NCBI RefSeq assembly: GCF_008642295.1 | Contig: NZ_CP029190.1 | Coordinates: 2,080,001-2,144,000 of the forward strand | Reading direction: 5' to 3' | DNA: 64,000 bases | From: Streptomyces venezuelae | GTDB taxonomy: Bacteria > Actinomycetota > Actinomycetes > Streptomycetales > Streptomycetaceae | Shown: one piece after another, positions 40,758 through 50,885 of the stretch | Layout: each line of letters opens with the position of its first letter | Numbering within the stretch: the stretch's first letter is position 1 | Program-made: the position numbers and the translations under genes | Notes under the pieces: model-generated | Databases searched by the model: none | Seen by the model: the letters and a program-made list of their open reading frames with translations, nothing else | Told to the model about the DNA's origin: nothing

Positions 40758-41269
40758 CGCCCGCGCGCACCCCCAGCCCCTCCCCGAGTGCCCCGAGCGC
40801 CGGCACCGGCCACGGACCCGGCGCCGAGGGGGTGCTGGCCGCCACCCAGGCCGCCCTCGCCGCCGAGCATGCCGCCGCGTACGGGTACGGGGTGATCGGC
40901 GCCCGGGTGGCCGCCGCCCGCGGCGCCGAGGCCAAGGAGGCGTACGGCAGGCACCTCGCCCGGCGCGATGCGCTCACCCGGACGGTCCGCACGCTGGGCG
41001 GTGCCCCGCAGCCTGCCGAGGCCGCGTACCGGCTGCCCTTTGCCGTGCGCACCCCCGCCGATGCCGTGCGGCTGGCCGCCGAGATCGAGGACCGGGTGGC
41101 GGGCGCGTACTCCGATCTGGTGCGTGCGGCGCAGGGCCCGCTGCGCCGGGAGGCGGCCGACGCCCTGACCGCGGCGGCGGTCCGCGCAGCGCGCTGGCGC
41201 GGCGGCGGCGTAGCCTTCCCTGGGCTGACGGAACGAGCGGGACAGGCGCTACCGGCCCAGCACAGCTGA
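40754..41269 (+). CDS. Ferritin-like domain (DUF4439) protein
   Basis: 171 residues. After a disordered Pro/Ser start, a four-helix pattern begins: AATQAALAAEHAAAYGYGVIGARVAA, then EAKEAYGRHLARRDALTR and AEIEDRVAGAYSDLVRAAQ. The acidic/His positions fit the ferritin-like DUF4439 family, but I cannot confirm an intact di-iron set. No signal of its own. It starts inside the stop of the upstream lipoprotein gene and is followed 16 bp later by a degenerate phosphotransferase-fold gene, so the three probably share one transcript. Confidence 0.85.
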   Translation: MTPARTPSPSPSAPSAGTGHGPGAEGVLAATQAALAAEHAAAYGYGVIGARVAAARGAEAKEAYGRHLARRDALTRTVRTLGGAPQPAEAAYRLPFAVRTPADAVRLAAEIEDRVAGAYSDLVRAAQGPLRREAADALTAAAVRAARWRGGGVAFPGLTERAGQALPAQHS

Positions 41270-41285
41270 AAGGGACCACGCACGC

Positions 41286-42182
41286 ATGGTTTTTGAACCG
41301 CCGGAGCGGCTTGTACGGGCGCTCGGCGAGCAGCCGGACACAGCACAGCACGAGGACTGGCTGGCCCGGCTCCCCGGCCTCGCCGAGGAGGCACTGGCCC
41401 GGCGCGGGGTACAGGCCCAGCGGGTGCAGGCCCCGGGCGGGCGCAGCAGCCTGGTGATCCTGGTCCGGTTCCCCGACGGCACCCCGGCCGCACTGAAGCT
41501 GGCCCCGCCCGGCGCCCGCCCCGACCGGGAGCTGGCCGCGCTGGCGCACTGGGGCGGCTTCGGTGCCGTACGCCTGCTCGACACCCGCCACGAGGACGGG
41601 GCCCTGCTGCTGGAGCGCCTCCAGCCGGAGGTGTCGCTGCGCTCCCTGCCGGAGGCGAAGGCGCTGCTGGAGGCATCCGGCACGATCCGGCGGCTGTGGG
41701 TGGCCCCGCCGGCCGGACACGGGTTCGAGTCGGTGGCGGAGCGTACGGAACGCCAGTCCGCGGGGCTGAAGGCCGCGCCGGCGGAGCTGCTGGCGCTGGC
41801 CGGCACGGCGCTGGAGCTGCGGGACGAGCTGGCGGCGGCGGCCCCGGAGGAACTGCTGCTGCACGGGAACTTCCGGCAGGGCAAGGTGCTGGCGGGCGAG
41901 CGGGCGCCGTGGCTGACGGTCGGCCCGGAGCCGCTGGTGGGCGAGCGCGCCTATGACCTGGCGCGGCTGGTCCGGGACCGGCTGGAGGACCAGGTCGCCT
42001 CCTCGGCGGGCCCGGCGGGCGCCCGGCGCCGGGTGAACCGGCTGGCGGACTCCCTGGACGTGGACCGGGACCGGCTGCGCGGCTGGACGCTGTTCCGCGC
42101 GGTGGAGTCCGGGCTCCGGGCACTGGCGGCGGGGCGCCGCCGGGACTCGGAGCTGCTGCTGGAGTTCGCGGCCTGGCTGTAG
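41286..42182 (+). CDS. Aminoglycoside-phosphotransferase-fold protein, probable pseudokinase
   Basis: 298 residues. N-lobe with Lys71 in AALKLAPP and a following Glu (RELAALA) for nucleotide binding, and a C-lobe with a loop where APH enzymes carry HGDxxxxN. Here the loop is HGNFRQGK (residues 193-200): the catalytic Asp is Asn and the metal-binding Asn is Lys. The second metal Asp (usually in an I-D-P motif) reads VGPEP. It therefore keeps the fold but lacks key residues, so transfer activity is doubtful. It may bind a small molecule or partner, or be a regulatory relic. Streptomyces relatives are often annotated aminoglycoside phosphotransferase; resistance should not be assumed. Confidence 0.85.
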   Translation: MVFEPPERLVRALGEQPDTAQHEDWLARLPGLAEEALARRGVQAQRVQAPGGRSSLVILVRFPDGTPAALKLAPPGARPDRELAALAHWGGFGAVRLLDTRHEDGALLLERLQPEVSLRSLPEAKALLEASGTIRRLWVAPPAGHGFESVAERTERQSAGLKAAPAELLALAGTALELRDELAAAAPEELLLHGNFRQGKVLAGERAPWLTVGPEPLVGERAYDLARLVRDRLEDQVASSAGPAGARRRVNRLADSLDVDRDRLRGWTLFRAVESGLRALAAGRRRDSELLLEFAAWL

Positions 42183-42268
42183 GGCATACCTTGGGTACGA
42201 GGTTCCGTACGAGGTTCTATACGGGCGTGTGCGGAACGTGTGCCCGGCAGGGTGTGCAGGGGGCCGTC

Positions 42269-43162
42269 ATGGTCGAAGAACTGCTGGCGGCGGGAGTCGC
42301 CGCCGCTACCGGTGCCGTGGTCTACTTCGCCGCGGCGGCCCGGGTGGTGAAGCAGTACGAGCGAGGCGTGGTGTTCCGCTTCGGCCGGCTGCGGCAGGGT
42401 GTCCGCGGGCCGGGGTTCACGACGGTGGTGCCGGTGGTGGACCGGCTGCACAAGGTGAACATGCAGATCGTGACCCTGCCGGTGCCGGCTCAGGAGGGCA
42501 TCACCCGGGACAACGTCACGGTGCGGGTGGACGCGGTGGTGTACTTCAAGGTGGTCGACGCGGCCAGCGCGCTCATCGAGGTGGAGGACTACCGCTTCGC
42601 GGTCTCCCAGATGGCGCAGACCTCACTGCGGTCGATCATCGGCAAGTCGGACCTGGACGATCTGCTGTCCAACCGGGAGAAGCTCAACCAGGGGCTGGAG
42701 CTGATGATCGACAGCCCGGCGATCGGGTGGGGCGTGCAGATCGACCGGGTGGAGATCAAGGACGTGTCCCTGCCGGAGACGATGAAGCGGTCGATGGCAC
42801 GGCAGGCGGAGGCGGACCGGGAGCGGCGGGCGCGGGTGATCAACGCGGATGCGGAGCTCCAGGCTTCGAAGAAGCTGGCCGAGGCGGCCGGGGTGATGGC
42901 GGAGCAGCCGGCGGCCCTGCAGCTGAGGCTGTTGCAGACGGTGGTGGCGGTGGCCGCGGAGAAGAACTCGACGCTGGTCCTGCCGTTCCCGGTGGAGCTG
43001 CTGAGGTTCCTGGAGCGGGCGGCACAGCAGCCGGCGGCGGCGGAGGCGGGGCGGGGTGGCGCCGCCACGACCGCGGAGGCCGACGCCGGCGACTCGCGGG
43101 AGGAACTCCCGCCGCCCGCGGTCCCGGCGAAGCCGGAAGACCCGGCGAGCCCGGCCGTGTAG
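42269..43162 (+). CDS. Stomatin/slipin-type SPFH (band 7) membrane protein
   Basis: 297 residues. One N-terminal hydrophobic hairpin (ELLAAGVAAATGAVVYFAAAA) is followed by an SPFH domain: VVKQYERGVVFRFGRL, GPGFTTVVPVVDRLHKVNMQ, TRDNVTVRVDAVVYFKV, MAQTSLRSIIGKSDLDDLL and a charged helix DRERRARVINADAELQASKKL. The Pro/Ala C-terminus is disordered. Scaffolds of this type organise membrane microdomains and often pair with an NfeD protein, which is not adjacent. ATG 42269 has CAGGGGG upstream; an in-frame ATG at 42191 would add an atypical Cys-rich lead. Confidence 0.92.
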   Translation: MVEELLAAGVAAATGAVVYFAAAARVVKQYERGVVFRFGRLRQGVRGPGFTTVVPVVDRLHKVNMQIVTLPVPAQEGITRDNVTVRVDAVVYFKVVDAASALIEVEDYRFAVSQMAQTSLRSIIGKSDLDDLLSNREKLNQGLELMIDSPAIGWGVQIDRVEIKDVSLPETMKRSMARQAEADRERRARVINADAELQASKKLAEAAGVMAEQPAALQLRLLQTVVAVAAEKNSTLVLPFPVELLRFLERAAQQPAAAEAGRGGAATTAEADAGDSREELPPPAVPAKPEDPASPAV

Positions 43163-43222
43163 CTGGGCGGGGCGGGGCTGCCGCTGCGCGGGGCCTCCCC
43201 CACCCCACCCCTTCCCGGAACC

Positions 43223-43375
43223 GGGGCTCCGCCCCGGACCCCGGTGCCGGGCGCGCCTGCGCCCGGACCCGCTCAGGGGCTCCGCCCCGAGCCCGCGTAG
43301 GGCTCCGCCCGGCACAACCGTGCCGGGCCCGTTTGGGCCCGGGGCCCGCTCAGGGGCTCCGCCCCGAGCCCGCGT
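43223..43375. repeat. GGGGCTCCGCCCC repeat cluster
   Basis: The 13-bp palindrome GGGGCTCCGCCCC occurs at 43223-43235, 43276-43288 and 43353-43365, with a shortened copy at 43300-43310. The last two full copies sit in perfect 31-bp direct repeats (43268-43298 and 43345-43375). The cluster fills the gap between convergent slipin and proS genes and probably ends both transcripts. Similar palindromes are a familiar Streptomyces intergenic element. Confidence 0.85.
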
Positions 43376-43383
43376 GGAGGCGG

Positions 43384-45129
43384 CTACGCCGTCAAGCGGG
43401 ACAGGGCGGCCGGCCAGGGGTGGTCTTCGCGGGTGGAGGTCGGGCGGTGCTGGAGTTCCACGATGCCGTCCGGTGCCTTGCGGCCGGCCACCACGATCCA
43501 CGGGACGCCGATCAGCTCCGCGTCGGTGAGCTTCACCCCCGGCGACAGCCCCGGCCGGTCGTCCAGCAGGACCCGCAGGCCGGCCGCGGCGAGTTCCTCC
43601 GCCGCCCGCTCGGCCAGCTCCAGCTGGACCGCCTTGCCCGCCGCCACCACGTGCACGTCCGCCGGCGCGACCGCGGCCGGCCAGCACAAGCCCTTCGCGT
43701 CGGCCGTCTGTTCGGCGAGCGCCGCGACCACCCGGGAGACCCCGATGCCGTACGAGCCCATGGTGACCCGGACCGGCTTGCCCTCCCGGCCCAGTACGTC
43801 CAGGCCGAACGCGTCGGCGTACTTCCGGCCCAGCCGGAAGATGTGCCCGACCTCGATCGCCCGGTCCAGGCGCAGCCCCGCCCCGCAGGACGGACAGGGG
43901 TCGCCGTCCCGGACCACGACCACGTCGAGGTACTCGTCCACCTCGAAGTCCCGGCCGCAGACCACATGGCGCGCATGCGTGTCGGCCCGGTTGGCCCCGG
44001 TCACCCAGGCGGTGCCCGGCGCCACCCGCGGGTCGGCCAGATAGCGGACCTTGCCCAGGCCCTGCGGGCCGACGTAGCCGCGTACCAGGTCGGGCCGGCC
44101 GGTGAAGTCCTCCGCGGTGACCAGTTCGACCACGGCCGGCGCGAGATGCTCGGCGAGCTTGCCCAGGTCCACCTCGCGGTCCCCCGGCACCCCGACGGCG
44201 ACGATCTCGCCGTCGACCTTGACCAGCAGGTTCTTCAGCGTCGCCGAGGCCGGTACGCCGAGCAGCCCGGCCAGGGTCTCGATGGTCGGCGTGTCCGGGG
44301 TGTCGAGCTCCTCCAGGGCCGGATGTCCGGCACCGGCACCGGTATCCGCGCCGGCCTGGGCGAGCGGGAAGGTGACCGCCTCCGTGTTCGCCGCGTACCC
44401 GCAGGCCGGGCACTGCGCGAAGGTGTCCTCGCCGGCCTCCGCCGGAGCCAGGAACTCCTCCGAGGCCGATCCGCCCATCGCGCCGGAGACCGCCGAGACG
44501 ATCCGGTGGTCCAGTCCGAGCCGGGTGAAGATCCGTACGTAGGCCTCGCGGTGGAGCCGGTACGACTCGGCCAGCCCCTCGTCGGAGACGTCGAAGGAGT
44601 ACGAGTCCTTCATCTGGAACTCGCGTCCGCGCAGCACTCCGGAGCGCGGCCGGGCCTCGTCGCGGTACTTGGTCTGGATCTGGTAGAGCATCACCGGCAG
44701 GTCCTTGTAGGACGTGCACTGGTCCTTCACCAGCTGGGTGAAGATCTCCTCGTGGGTGGGGCCGAGCAGATGGTCGGCGCCCTTGCGGTCCCGGAGGCGG
44801 AAGAGCAGGTCGCCGTACTCCGACCAGCGTCCGGACACCTCGTAGGGCTCGCGCGGCAGCAGGGCGGGCAGCAGCACCTCCTGCGCTCCGATGGCGTCCA
44901 TCTCCTCCCGGACGATGCGGGAGACGTTGTCGAGGACCTTCTTGCCGAGCGGCAGCCAGCTCCAGACCCCGGCGGAGGCCCGCCGTACGTATCCCGCGCG
45001 GACCAGGAGCCGGTGGCTGAGGGTCTCGGCATCGGCCGGGTCCTCGCGCAGCGTCCTGGCCATCAGCCGGGACATCCGCAGGAGGTGGGGAGGGGCCGGG
45101 GTGTGCTGGGTGCGCTGGGTCGTCGCCAT
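43384..45129 (-). CDS. proS: Prolyl-tRNA synthetase (bacterial type with editing domain)
   Basis: Class II synthetase, 581 residues. Catalytic motif 2 is [26 protein letters not shown] and motif 3 is [15 protein letters not shown] YbaK-type editing domain (about 265-400) is inserted between motifs 2 and 3, as in bacterial ProRS, and an anticodon-binding domain ends the protein. Two CxxC pairs (CPACGY, CPSCGAG) flank the insertion. ATG 45129, 9 bp after an acetyltransferase gene, suggesting an operon. The 3' end meets a GC-rich repeat cluster. Confidence 0.97.
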   Translation of the reverse strand: MATTQRTQHTPAPPHLLRMSRLMARTLREDPADAETLSHRLLVRAGYVRRASAGVWSWLPLGKKVLDNVSRIVREEMDAIGAQEVLLPALLPREPYEVSGRWSEYGDLLFRLRDRKGADHLLGPTHEEIFTQLVKDQCTSYKDLPVMLYQIQTKYRDEARPRSGVLRGREFQMKDSYSFDVSDEGLAESYRLHREAYVRIFTRLGLDHRIVSAVSGAMGGSASEEFLAPAEAGEDTFAQCPACGYAANTEAVTFPLAQAGADTGAGAGHPALEELDTPDTPTIETLAGLLGVPASATLKNLLVKVDGEIVAVGVPGDREVDLGKLAEHLAPAVVELVTAEDFTGRPDLVRGYVGPQGLGKVRYLADPRVAPGTAWVTGANRADTHARHVVCGRDFEVDEYLDVVVVRDGDPCPSCGAGLRLDRAIEVGHIFRLGRKYADAFGLDVLGREGKPVRVTMGSYGIGVSRVVAALAEQTADAKGLCWPAAVAPADVHVVAAGKAVQLELAERAAEELAAAGLRVLLDDRPGLSPGVKLTDAELIGVPWIVVAGRKAPDGIVELQHRPTSTREDHPWPAALSRLTA

Positions 45130-45138
45130 GGGGGGAGG

Positions 45139-45687
45139 CTAGCCCCGGCGCAGCGGGAGTGTCGCACCCATTACCGCGTAGGGGCGGCCGGCGCTGGGGA
45201 AATGGACCTGGCGGGCGAGGTCGGTGTAACCCAGGGAGCGGTAGAGGGCGCGGGCCGGGGTCTCGGTGTCGATGGCCGAGAGGATGGACCGGGGTTCGGC
45301 GGCGGAGTCGGTGAGCCGGGTGATCAGCTCGCGGCCGACCCCGTGGCCCTGGAACCCGGGGTGGACGTGGAGTTCGGTGATGGCGAAGGACTCGTCGAGC
45401 CAGTGCTCGTGGCCGCCGGCCCGCAGATAGGGCTCGACGACGGTGGACCACCAGTGGGTGCGGTCGTTGGGCATCCCGTAGACGAATCCGGCGATCGCGC
45501 CGTCCTCGGTGAACGCGCCGAGCGCACGGGCGCCCCGGCAGGTCATGTGGCGCTGCACGATGTAGCGCCGGATGCCGATCTCCTCCTCGCTGAGGCCGAA
45601 GGCCACGGCCTGGACCCGCAGCGCCTCGTCGACGCGGGCCGCGAGGTCCAGGGGGCCGATCTCGAGACCGGCGGGGGAAGGCACCAT
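45139..45687 (-). CDS. GNAT-family N-acetyltransferase
   Basis: 182 residues with the GNAT acetyl-CoA motif A: ITELHVHPGFQGHGVGRELI, then TETPARALYRSLGYTD. It starts with an unusual long N-terminal lead before the fold. The substrate is unknown. It ends 9 bp before proS on the same strand, so the pair is likely co-transcribed; no mechanistic link to tRNA charging can be drawn from the sequence. Confidence 0.88.
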   Translation of the reverse strand: MVPSPAGLEIGPLDLAARVDEALRVQAVAFGLSEEEIGIRRYIVQRHMTCRGARALGAFTEDGAIAGFVYGMPNDRTHWWSTVVEPYLRAGGHEHWLDESFAITELHVHPGFQGHGVGRELITRLTDSAAEPRSILSAIDTETPARALYRSLGYTDLARQVHFPSAGRPYAVMGATLPLRRG

Positions 45688-45730
45688 GCGGTGACCTTAC
45701 TTCGCGGTACCGGATAGGCACAGCAGCACC

Positions 45731-45761
45731 GGGAGTCCACCGGATCCGGTTCCTGACTCCC
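45731..45761 (-). terminator. Hairpin between two acetyltransferase genes
   Basis: 7-bp stem (45731-45737 with 45755-45761) containing an internal CCGGATCCGG palindrome (45740-45749). Located between the DUF4081/GNAT stop and the GNAT-proS operon. Confidence 0.55.
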
Positions 45762-45849
45762 GCGGGCCGACGCCTTGCCGGTGCCGGCCGGGGCTCGGAG
45801 CGGTGCCCCGCCACGAGGGCCGCGCACCCCCGCCGGGTACCGCCCCGGG

Positions 45850-46695
45850 TCAGAACAGGACGCTCATGAAGGCGCCGACTTCCCGGAAGCCCACCCGGCG
45901 GTATGCGGCCCTCGCGGCGGTGTTGAAGTCGTTGACGTAGAGGCTGACCACGGGGGCGACGTCGCGCAGTGCGTAGTCGACCACCGCGGCCATGCCCGTC
46001 TCGGAGTGGCCGCGGCCCCGGTACTCGGGGGCCACCCACACGCCCTGGATCTGGCACGCCCGGGCGGTGGCCGCGCCGATCTCGGCCTTGAAGACCACCT
46101 GGCCGTTCTCGATCCGGGCGAAGGACCGGCCGGTGGTGACCAGTTCGGCGACCCGTGCCTGGTAGAGCAGTCCGCCGTCCCCGGCGAGCGGGGAAACCCC
46201 GACCTCCTCGGTGAACATGGCCACGCAGGCGGGCATGATCAGGTCCATCTCGTCCTTGCGGATCCGGCGGACCAGCGGGTCCGGAGCGATCTCCGGCGAG
46301 GGGCCTTCGGTGACCATCAGCGGCTGGTGGGCGCGGACGTCGCGGGCGGGGCCCCAGTGCGGCTCCAGCAGCCCCCACAGCTGCCCGGTGGGCTCGGCGG
46401 GGCCGACGATGGAGGAGCAGCGGCGGCCGGTACGGCGGGCCCGGTCGGCGAAGGCGCGGACGGCTTCCGGGGTGGCGCAGACGGGCACCAGGTTGGCGCC
46501 GGCGTAGCAGAGGGAGCGGAGCTCGCCGTCGGTGTAGAAGCCCCACATCTCGCCGCCCAGGCGCCAGGGGTCGAGTCCGGCGACCTGGACCCGGGAGGTG
46601 ACGAAGGCGTTCGCGACCGGATCGCGGTCGAGTACCTCGAGCGCGAGCGCGAGATCGCTGGGCTCGAGGACCCGGGTGGTGGTCTGCGTCAACAC
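45850..46695 (-). CDS. DUF4081/GNAT acetyltransferase-like protein
   Basis: 281 residues. The N-terminal half matches the DUF4081 type found in actinobacterial acetyltransferases (LDRDPVANAFVTSRVQVAGLD...). The C-terminal half is a GNAT domain with IQGVWVAPEYRGRGHSETGMAAVV and NDFNTAARAAYRRVGFREVG. GTG 46695 (LTQTTTRVLEP) fits family N-termini. It is widely conserved in actinobacteria beside ispG; the substrate is unknown. An ispG terminator with a U-run lies upstream. Confidence 0.88.
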   Translation of the reverse strand: MLTQTTTRVLEPSDLALALEVLDRDPVANAFVTSRVQVAGLDPWRLGGEMWGFYTDGELRSLCYAGANLVPVCATPEAVRAFADRARRTGRRCSSIVGPAEPTGQLWGLLEPHWGPARDVRAHQPLMVTEGPSPEIAPDPLVRRIRKDEMDLIMPACVAMFTEEVGVSPLAGDGGLLYQARVAELVTTGRSFARIENGQVVFKAEIGAATARACQIQGVWVAPEYRGRGHSETGMAAVVDYALRDVAPVVSLYVNDFNTAARAAYRRVGFREVGAFMSVLF

Positions 46696-46783
46696 GTGGG
46701 GGGCCTCACCATGCAAGTCTGCTGATCTCCGCACTGTACCCGGCGGAGCCTGCCGATGCCCTGTCCCCGCGGTCACGAAAAGG

Positions 46784-46822
46784 CCCCGGCCCCGCCCGCG
46801 AGCTGCGGTAACGGGGCCGGGG
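46784..46822 (-). terminator. Intrinsic terminator of ispG
   Basis: Perfect 11-bp GC stem (46784-46794 with 46812-46822) followed on the minus strand by CC and four U, a classical rho-independent form placed 49 bp after the ispG stop. Confidence 0.85.
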
Positions 46823-46870
46823 AGGGACCGATCCAGGGGGCGGCCGGTGAGGTGGGACCGGCCGGGGGTG

Positions 46871-48028
<1,158 letters not shown>

Positions 48029-48144
48029 CTGCTGTGCAACCCCAAGGTGTGGATCAAGGTCCCGAGATCGGCGGGCTCCAGCCTTCGAGATTACGCCAAG
48101 CAGCGGGCCGGTCGTGCATCCGAGGGGGGTCCGCCACCCGAACG

Positions 48145-48180
48145 CGGGGAGCCGGGCACGTAAACGTACCCGACTCCCCG
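48145..48180 (-). terminator. Hairpin between rseP and ispG
   Basis: 7-bp plus 4-bp stem with one mismatch (48145-48156 with 48169-48180), 24 bp after the rseP stop. It could separate the rseP and ispG transcripts or attenuate ispG. Confidence 0.6.
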
Positions 48181-48203
48181 ACGACTCCCCGGCTGCTCCC
48201 GGA

Positions 48204-49505
48204 TCAGGTGATCTTGATCGGGTTCACCACGTCCGCGATCATCACCAGCACGGTGAAGCAGACGAACACCCCGGCCACCACATAGGCGACGGGCATCAGC
48301 TTGGCCACGTCGAACGGGCCCGGGTCGGGCCGCCGGAACAGCCGGGCGACGTTCCGCCGGACCGACTCCCACAGGGCGCCCGCGATGTGCCCGCCGTCCA
48401 GCGGCAGCAGCGGCAGCATGTTGAACAGGAACAGCGACAGGTTGAAACCGGCCAGCAGATTGAGGAAGAACACCAGCCGGTGCTGGGCCGGCACGTCCAG
48501 GCTGACGATCTCACCGCTGACCCGGGCCGCGCCGACGATGCCCATCGGGCCGTCCTGTTCGCGCTCGGCGCCGTTGAAGGCCGCGTCCCACAGGGCCGGG
48601 ATGCGCGACGGCAGGTCGATCAGCGACTGCACGCCGGCCTCCATCATGTCGCCCATCCGGGCGACGGACTGGCCGAAGGACTGCTCGACGTAGCCGTTGG
48701 CCGGGGCGAAGCCGAGGAAACCGGCGGTGACGTACTGGCCCTCCACGTAGCGGCCGTCGCCGTCGGTCTTGGCGACCTTGTTCTCGATCAGATTCGCCTT
48801 CAGCTCCACCAGCTTGCCGGCCCGCTCCACCGTGAGGGTGGCGGGGCCGACGGTGGCCCTGATGTTCTTCTGGAGGGTGCCCCAGTCCTCGGTCTTCTTG
48901 CCGTTGAAGGCGACGATCTTGTCGCCCTGCGCCAGGCCGGCCGCCTTGGCGGGGGCCGCCGGGTCGCCCGCGGCGCACTTGTCCCGCTTCTCGCTCTGCT
49001 GGATGACGCAGTCGGAGACGGAGCCCACCACGGTGGTCTGGGTGTTCACGCCGAAGGCCATCAGCGTGGTGAGGAAGATCGCCACGGCCAGGACCAGGTT
49101 CATGAACGGACCGGCGAACATCACGATCACGCGCTTCCACGGCCTGCGCGTGTAGAAGAGCCGGCTCTCGTCCCCGGGCTGCAGCTCCTCGTACGCCGCC
49201 GAGCGCGCGTCCTCGATCATCGACCGGAAGGGGGAGGTGGACCGGGCGGTGACCTTGCCGTCCTCGCCGGGCGGGAACATCCCGATCATGCGGATGTAGC
49301 CGCCCATCGGGATGGCCTTGATCCCGTATTCGGTCTCGCCCTTCCGCCGCGACCAGAGGGTCGGCCCGAAGCCGACCATGTACTGCGGCACCCGGATGCC
49401 GAACAGCTTGGCCGTGGAGAGGTGCCCCAACTCGTGCCAGGCGATCGAGACGAGCAGGCCGACGACGAAGACGACTATGCCGACCACCGTCATGAAAGCT
49501 GTCAT
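48204..49505 (-). CDS. rseP: Site-2 protease, RseP-like M50 metallopeptidase
   Basis: Intramembrane zinc protease. 433 residues. The zinc motif HELGH lies in the first transmembrane helix (residues about 24-28) and the distal motif LDGGH near residue 365. A PDZ domain around residues 190-250 ([16 protein letters not shown]) and about four membrane helices complete the M50 fold. Homologues cut membrane-bound anti-sigma factors. Its start overlaps the dxr stop by ATGA. The order dxr-rseP-ispG is conserved in actinobacteria. Confidence 0.95.
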   Translation of the reverse strand: MTAFMTVVGIVVFVVGLLVSIAWHELGHLSTAKLFGIRVPQYMVGFGPTLWSRRKGETEYGIKAIPMGGYIRMIGMFPPGEDGKVTARSTSPFRSMIEDARSAAYEELQPGDESRLFYTRRPWKRVIVMFAGPFMNLVLAVAIFLTTLMAFGVNTQTTVVGSVSDCVIQQSEKRDKCAAGDPAAPAKAAGLAQGDKIVAFNGKKTEDWGTLQKNIRATVGPATLTVERAGKLVELKANLIENKVAKTDGDGRYVEGQYVTAGFLGFAPANGYVEQSFGQSVARMGDMMEAGVQSLIDLPSRIPALWDAAFNGAEREQDGPMGIVGAARVSGEIVSLDVPAQHRLVFFLNLLAGFNLSLFLFNMLPLLPLDGGHIAGALWESVRRNVARLFRRPDPGPFDVAKLMPVAYVVAGVFVCFTVLVMIADVVNPIKIT

Positions 49506-50752
49506 GCGCGCGCCTCCACGGCGGCCTTCGCCGCCATCTCCCGTGCCCGGGCCCTGGCCCAGGTCTCCGCTTCGAGGACGTCCGCGACCCGCAGGGAAGT
49601 TCCCTGGGCCGGCGTCCCGTGCTCATCGACCACGGCTGCGACCGTATCCGTGATTGCCGTGAACGGCAGCCGGCCGGACAGGAATGCCTCGACGCACTCC
49701 TCGTTGGCCGCATTGAACACGGCGGGGGCGGTACCGCCCAGGGTGCCGACGTGCCGGGCCAGTCCCACGGCCGGGAAGGCTTCGGTGTCCAGCGGGAAGA
49801 ACTCCCAGGTGGAAGCCTTGGTCCAGTCGAAAGCGGGGGCCGCGTCCGGGACCCGGTGGGGCCAGCCGAGGCCGATCGCGATGGGTCCCCGCATGTCCGG
49901 CGGGGTGGCCTGGGCGAGGGTGGAGCCGTCGCTGAATTCCACCATCGAGTGGACGTACGACTGGGGGTGGACGACGACCTCGATGCGGTCGAAGGGGATG
50001 TCGTAGAGCAGGTGCGCCTCGATGACCTCCAGCCCCTTGTTGACCAGGGTGGCGCTGTTCACCGTGATCACCGGGCCCATGGCCCAGGTCGGGTGGGCCA
50101 GCGCGTCCTCGACCGTGACCCGGGCCAGCTCCTCGCGGGTCCGGCCGCGGAAGGGCCCGCCGGAGGCGGTGACCACGAGCTTGCGCACATCGGCCCGGGT
50201 ACCGGCGGCCAGGGCCTGGAACAGGGCCGCGTGCTCGGAGTCCACCGGGATGATCTGGCCGGGCTTCGCGAGGCCCTTCACCAGCGGGCCGCCGACGATC
50301 AGCGACTCCTTGTTGGCGAGGGCCAGCGTGCGGCCGGCCTCCAGGGCCGCCAGCGTGGGCGCCAGGCCGATGGAGCCGGTGATGCCGTTGAGCACGGTGT
50401 GGCACGGGGAGGCGGCGAGCTCGGTGGCCGCGTCGGGCCCGGCGAGGATCTCCGGCTGCGGCTCGGTTCCGTACTCGGCGCTCAGCGCCTCTCTCAGGGC
50501 CGGTACGGCGTCCTCGCGGGCCACCGCGACCTTCTCGACCCGCAGTTGCCGGGCCTGCTCGGCCAGGAGCCCGACCCGGCCGCCGGCGGCGGACAGCGCG
50601 GTCACCCGGAAGAGACCGGGGTTGCGCAGGACGAGGTCGATGGCCTGGGTTCCGATGGACCCGGTGGACCCGAGGATGACGATGTCCCGGCGGCCGGCCG
50701 CGGCGTCGAAGAGGAGGTGCGGATCGGCAAGGGGGGCTGGGCTGTCGCTCAT
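49502..50752 (-). CDS. dxr: 1-deoxy-D-xylulose-5-phosphate reductoisomerase
   Basis: Second MEP-pathway enzyme, NADPH- and metal-dependent. 416 residues. The N-terminal NADPH motif [20 protein letters not shown], the metal-binding [12 protein letters not shown] and the substrate segment [18 protein letters not shown] are present. Start listed is ATG 50752 (SDSPAPLAD); ATG 50761 adds MGG and would better space the G-rich run, so the exact start is uncertain. Coupled to rseP by a 4-nt overlap. Confidence 0.96.
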   Translation of the reverse strand: MSDSPAPLADPHLLFDAAAGRRDIVILGSTGSIGTQAIDLVLRNPGLFRVTALSAAGGRVGLLAEQARQLRVEKVAVAREDAVPALREALSAEYGTEPQPEILAGPDAATELAASPCHTVLNGITGSIGLAPTLAALEAGRTLALANKESLIVGGPLVKGLAKPGQIIPVDSEHAALFQALAAGTRADVRKLVVTASGGPFRGRTREELARVTVEDALAHPTWAMGPVITVNSATLVNKGLEVIEAHLLYDIPFDRIEVVVHPQSYVHSMVEFSDGSTLAQATPPDMRGPIAIGLGWPHRVPDAAPAFDWTKASTWEFFPLDTEAFPAVGLARHVGTLGGTAPAVFNAANEECVEAFLSGRLPFTAITDTVAAVVDEHGTPAQGTSLRVADVLEAETWARARAREMAAKAAVEARA

Positions 50753-50885
50753 GCCCCCCATTGTTGCCGGAACCCGGCCGCGCTCCGGCACGGAGTCCCC
50801 CCTCCGTGCCGTGACCGGGTCAGGTGTGCGGCGCCAGGGCAGCGCCGTGGCGCCGCACACCGGGCGGGCCGACGGCCGGTGCGGG

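Noticed and set aside
41286..42182. Aminoglycoside resistance gene
   Set aside because: Key catalytic residues are replaced, so resistance cannot be claimed from the fold.
43268..43375. Possible CRISPR repeats from the 31-bp duplication
   Set aside because: Only two copies, GC-rich palindromes rather than spacers between them, and no cas genes.
42229..45717. Long plus-strand open frame running through the slipin and across proS
   Set aside because: Different frame from the slipin and antisense to proS; sequence is Gly/Arg/Ala low-complexity, a GC-bias shadow.
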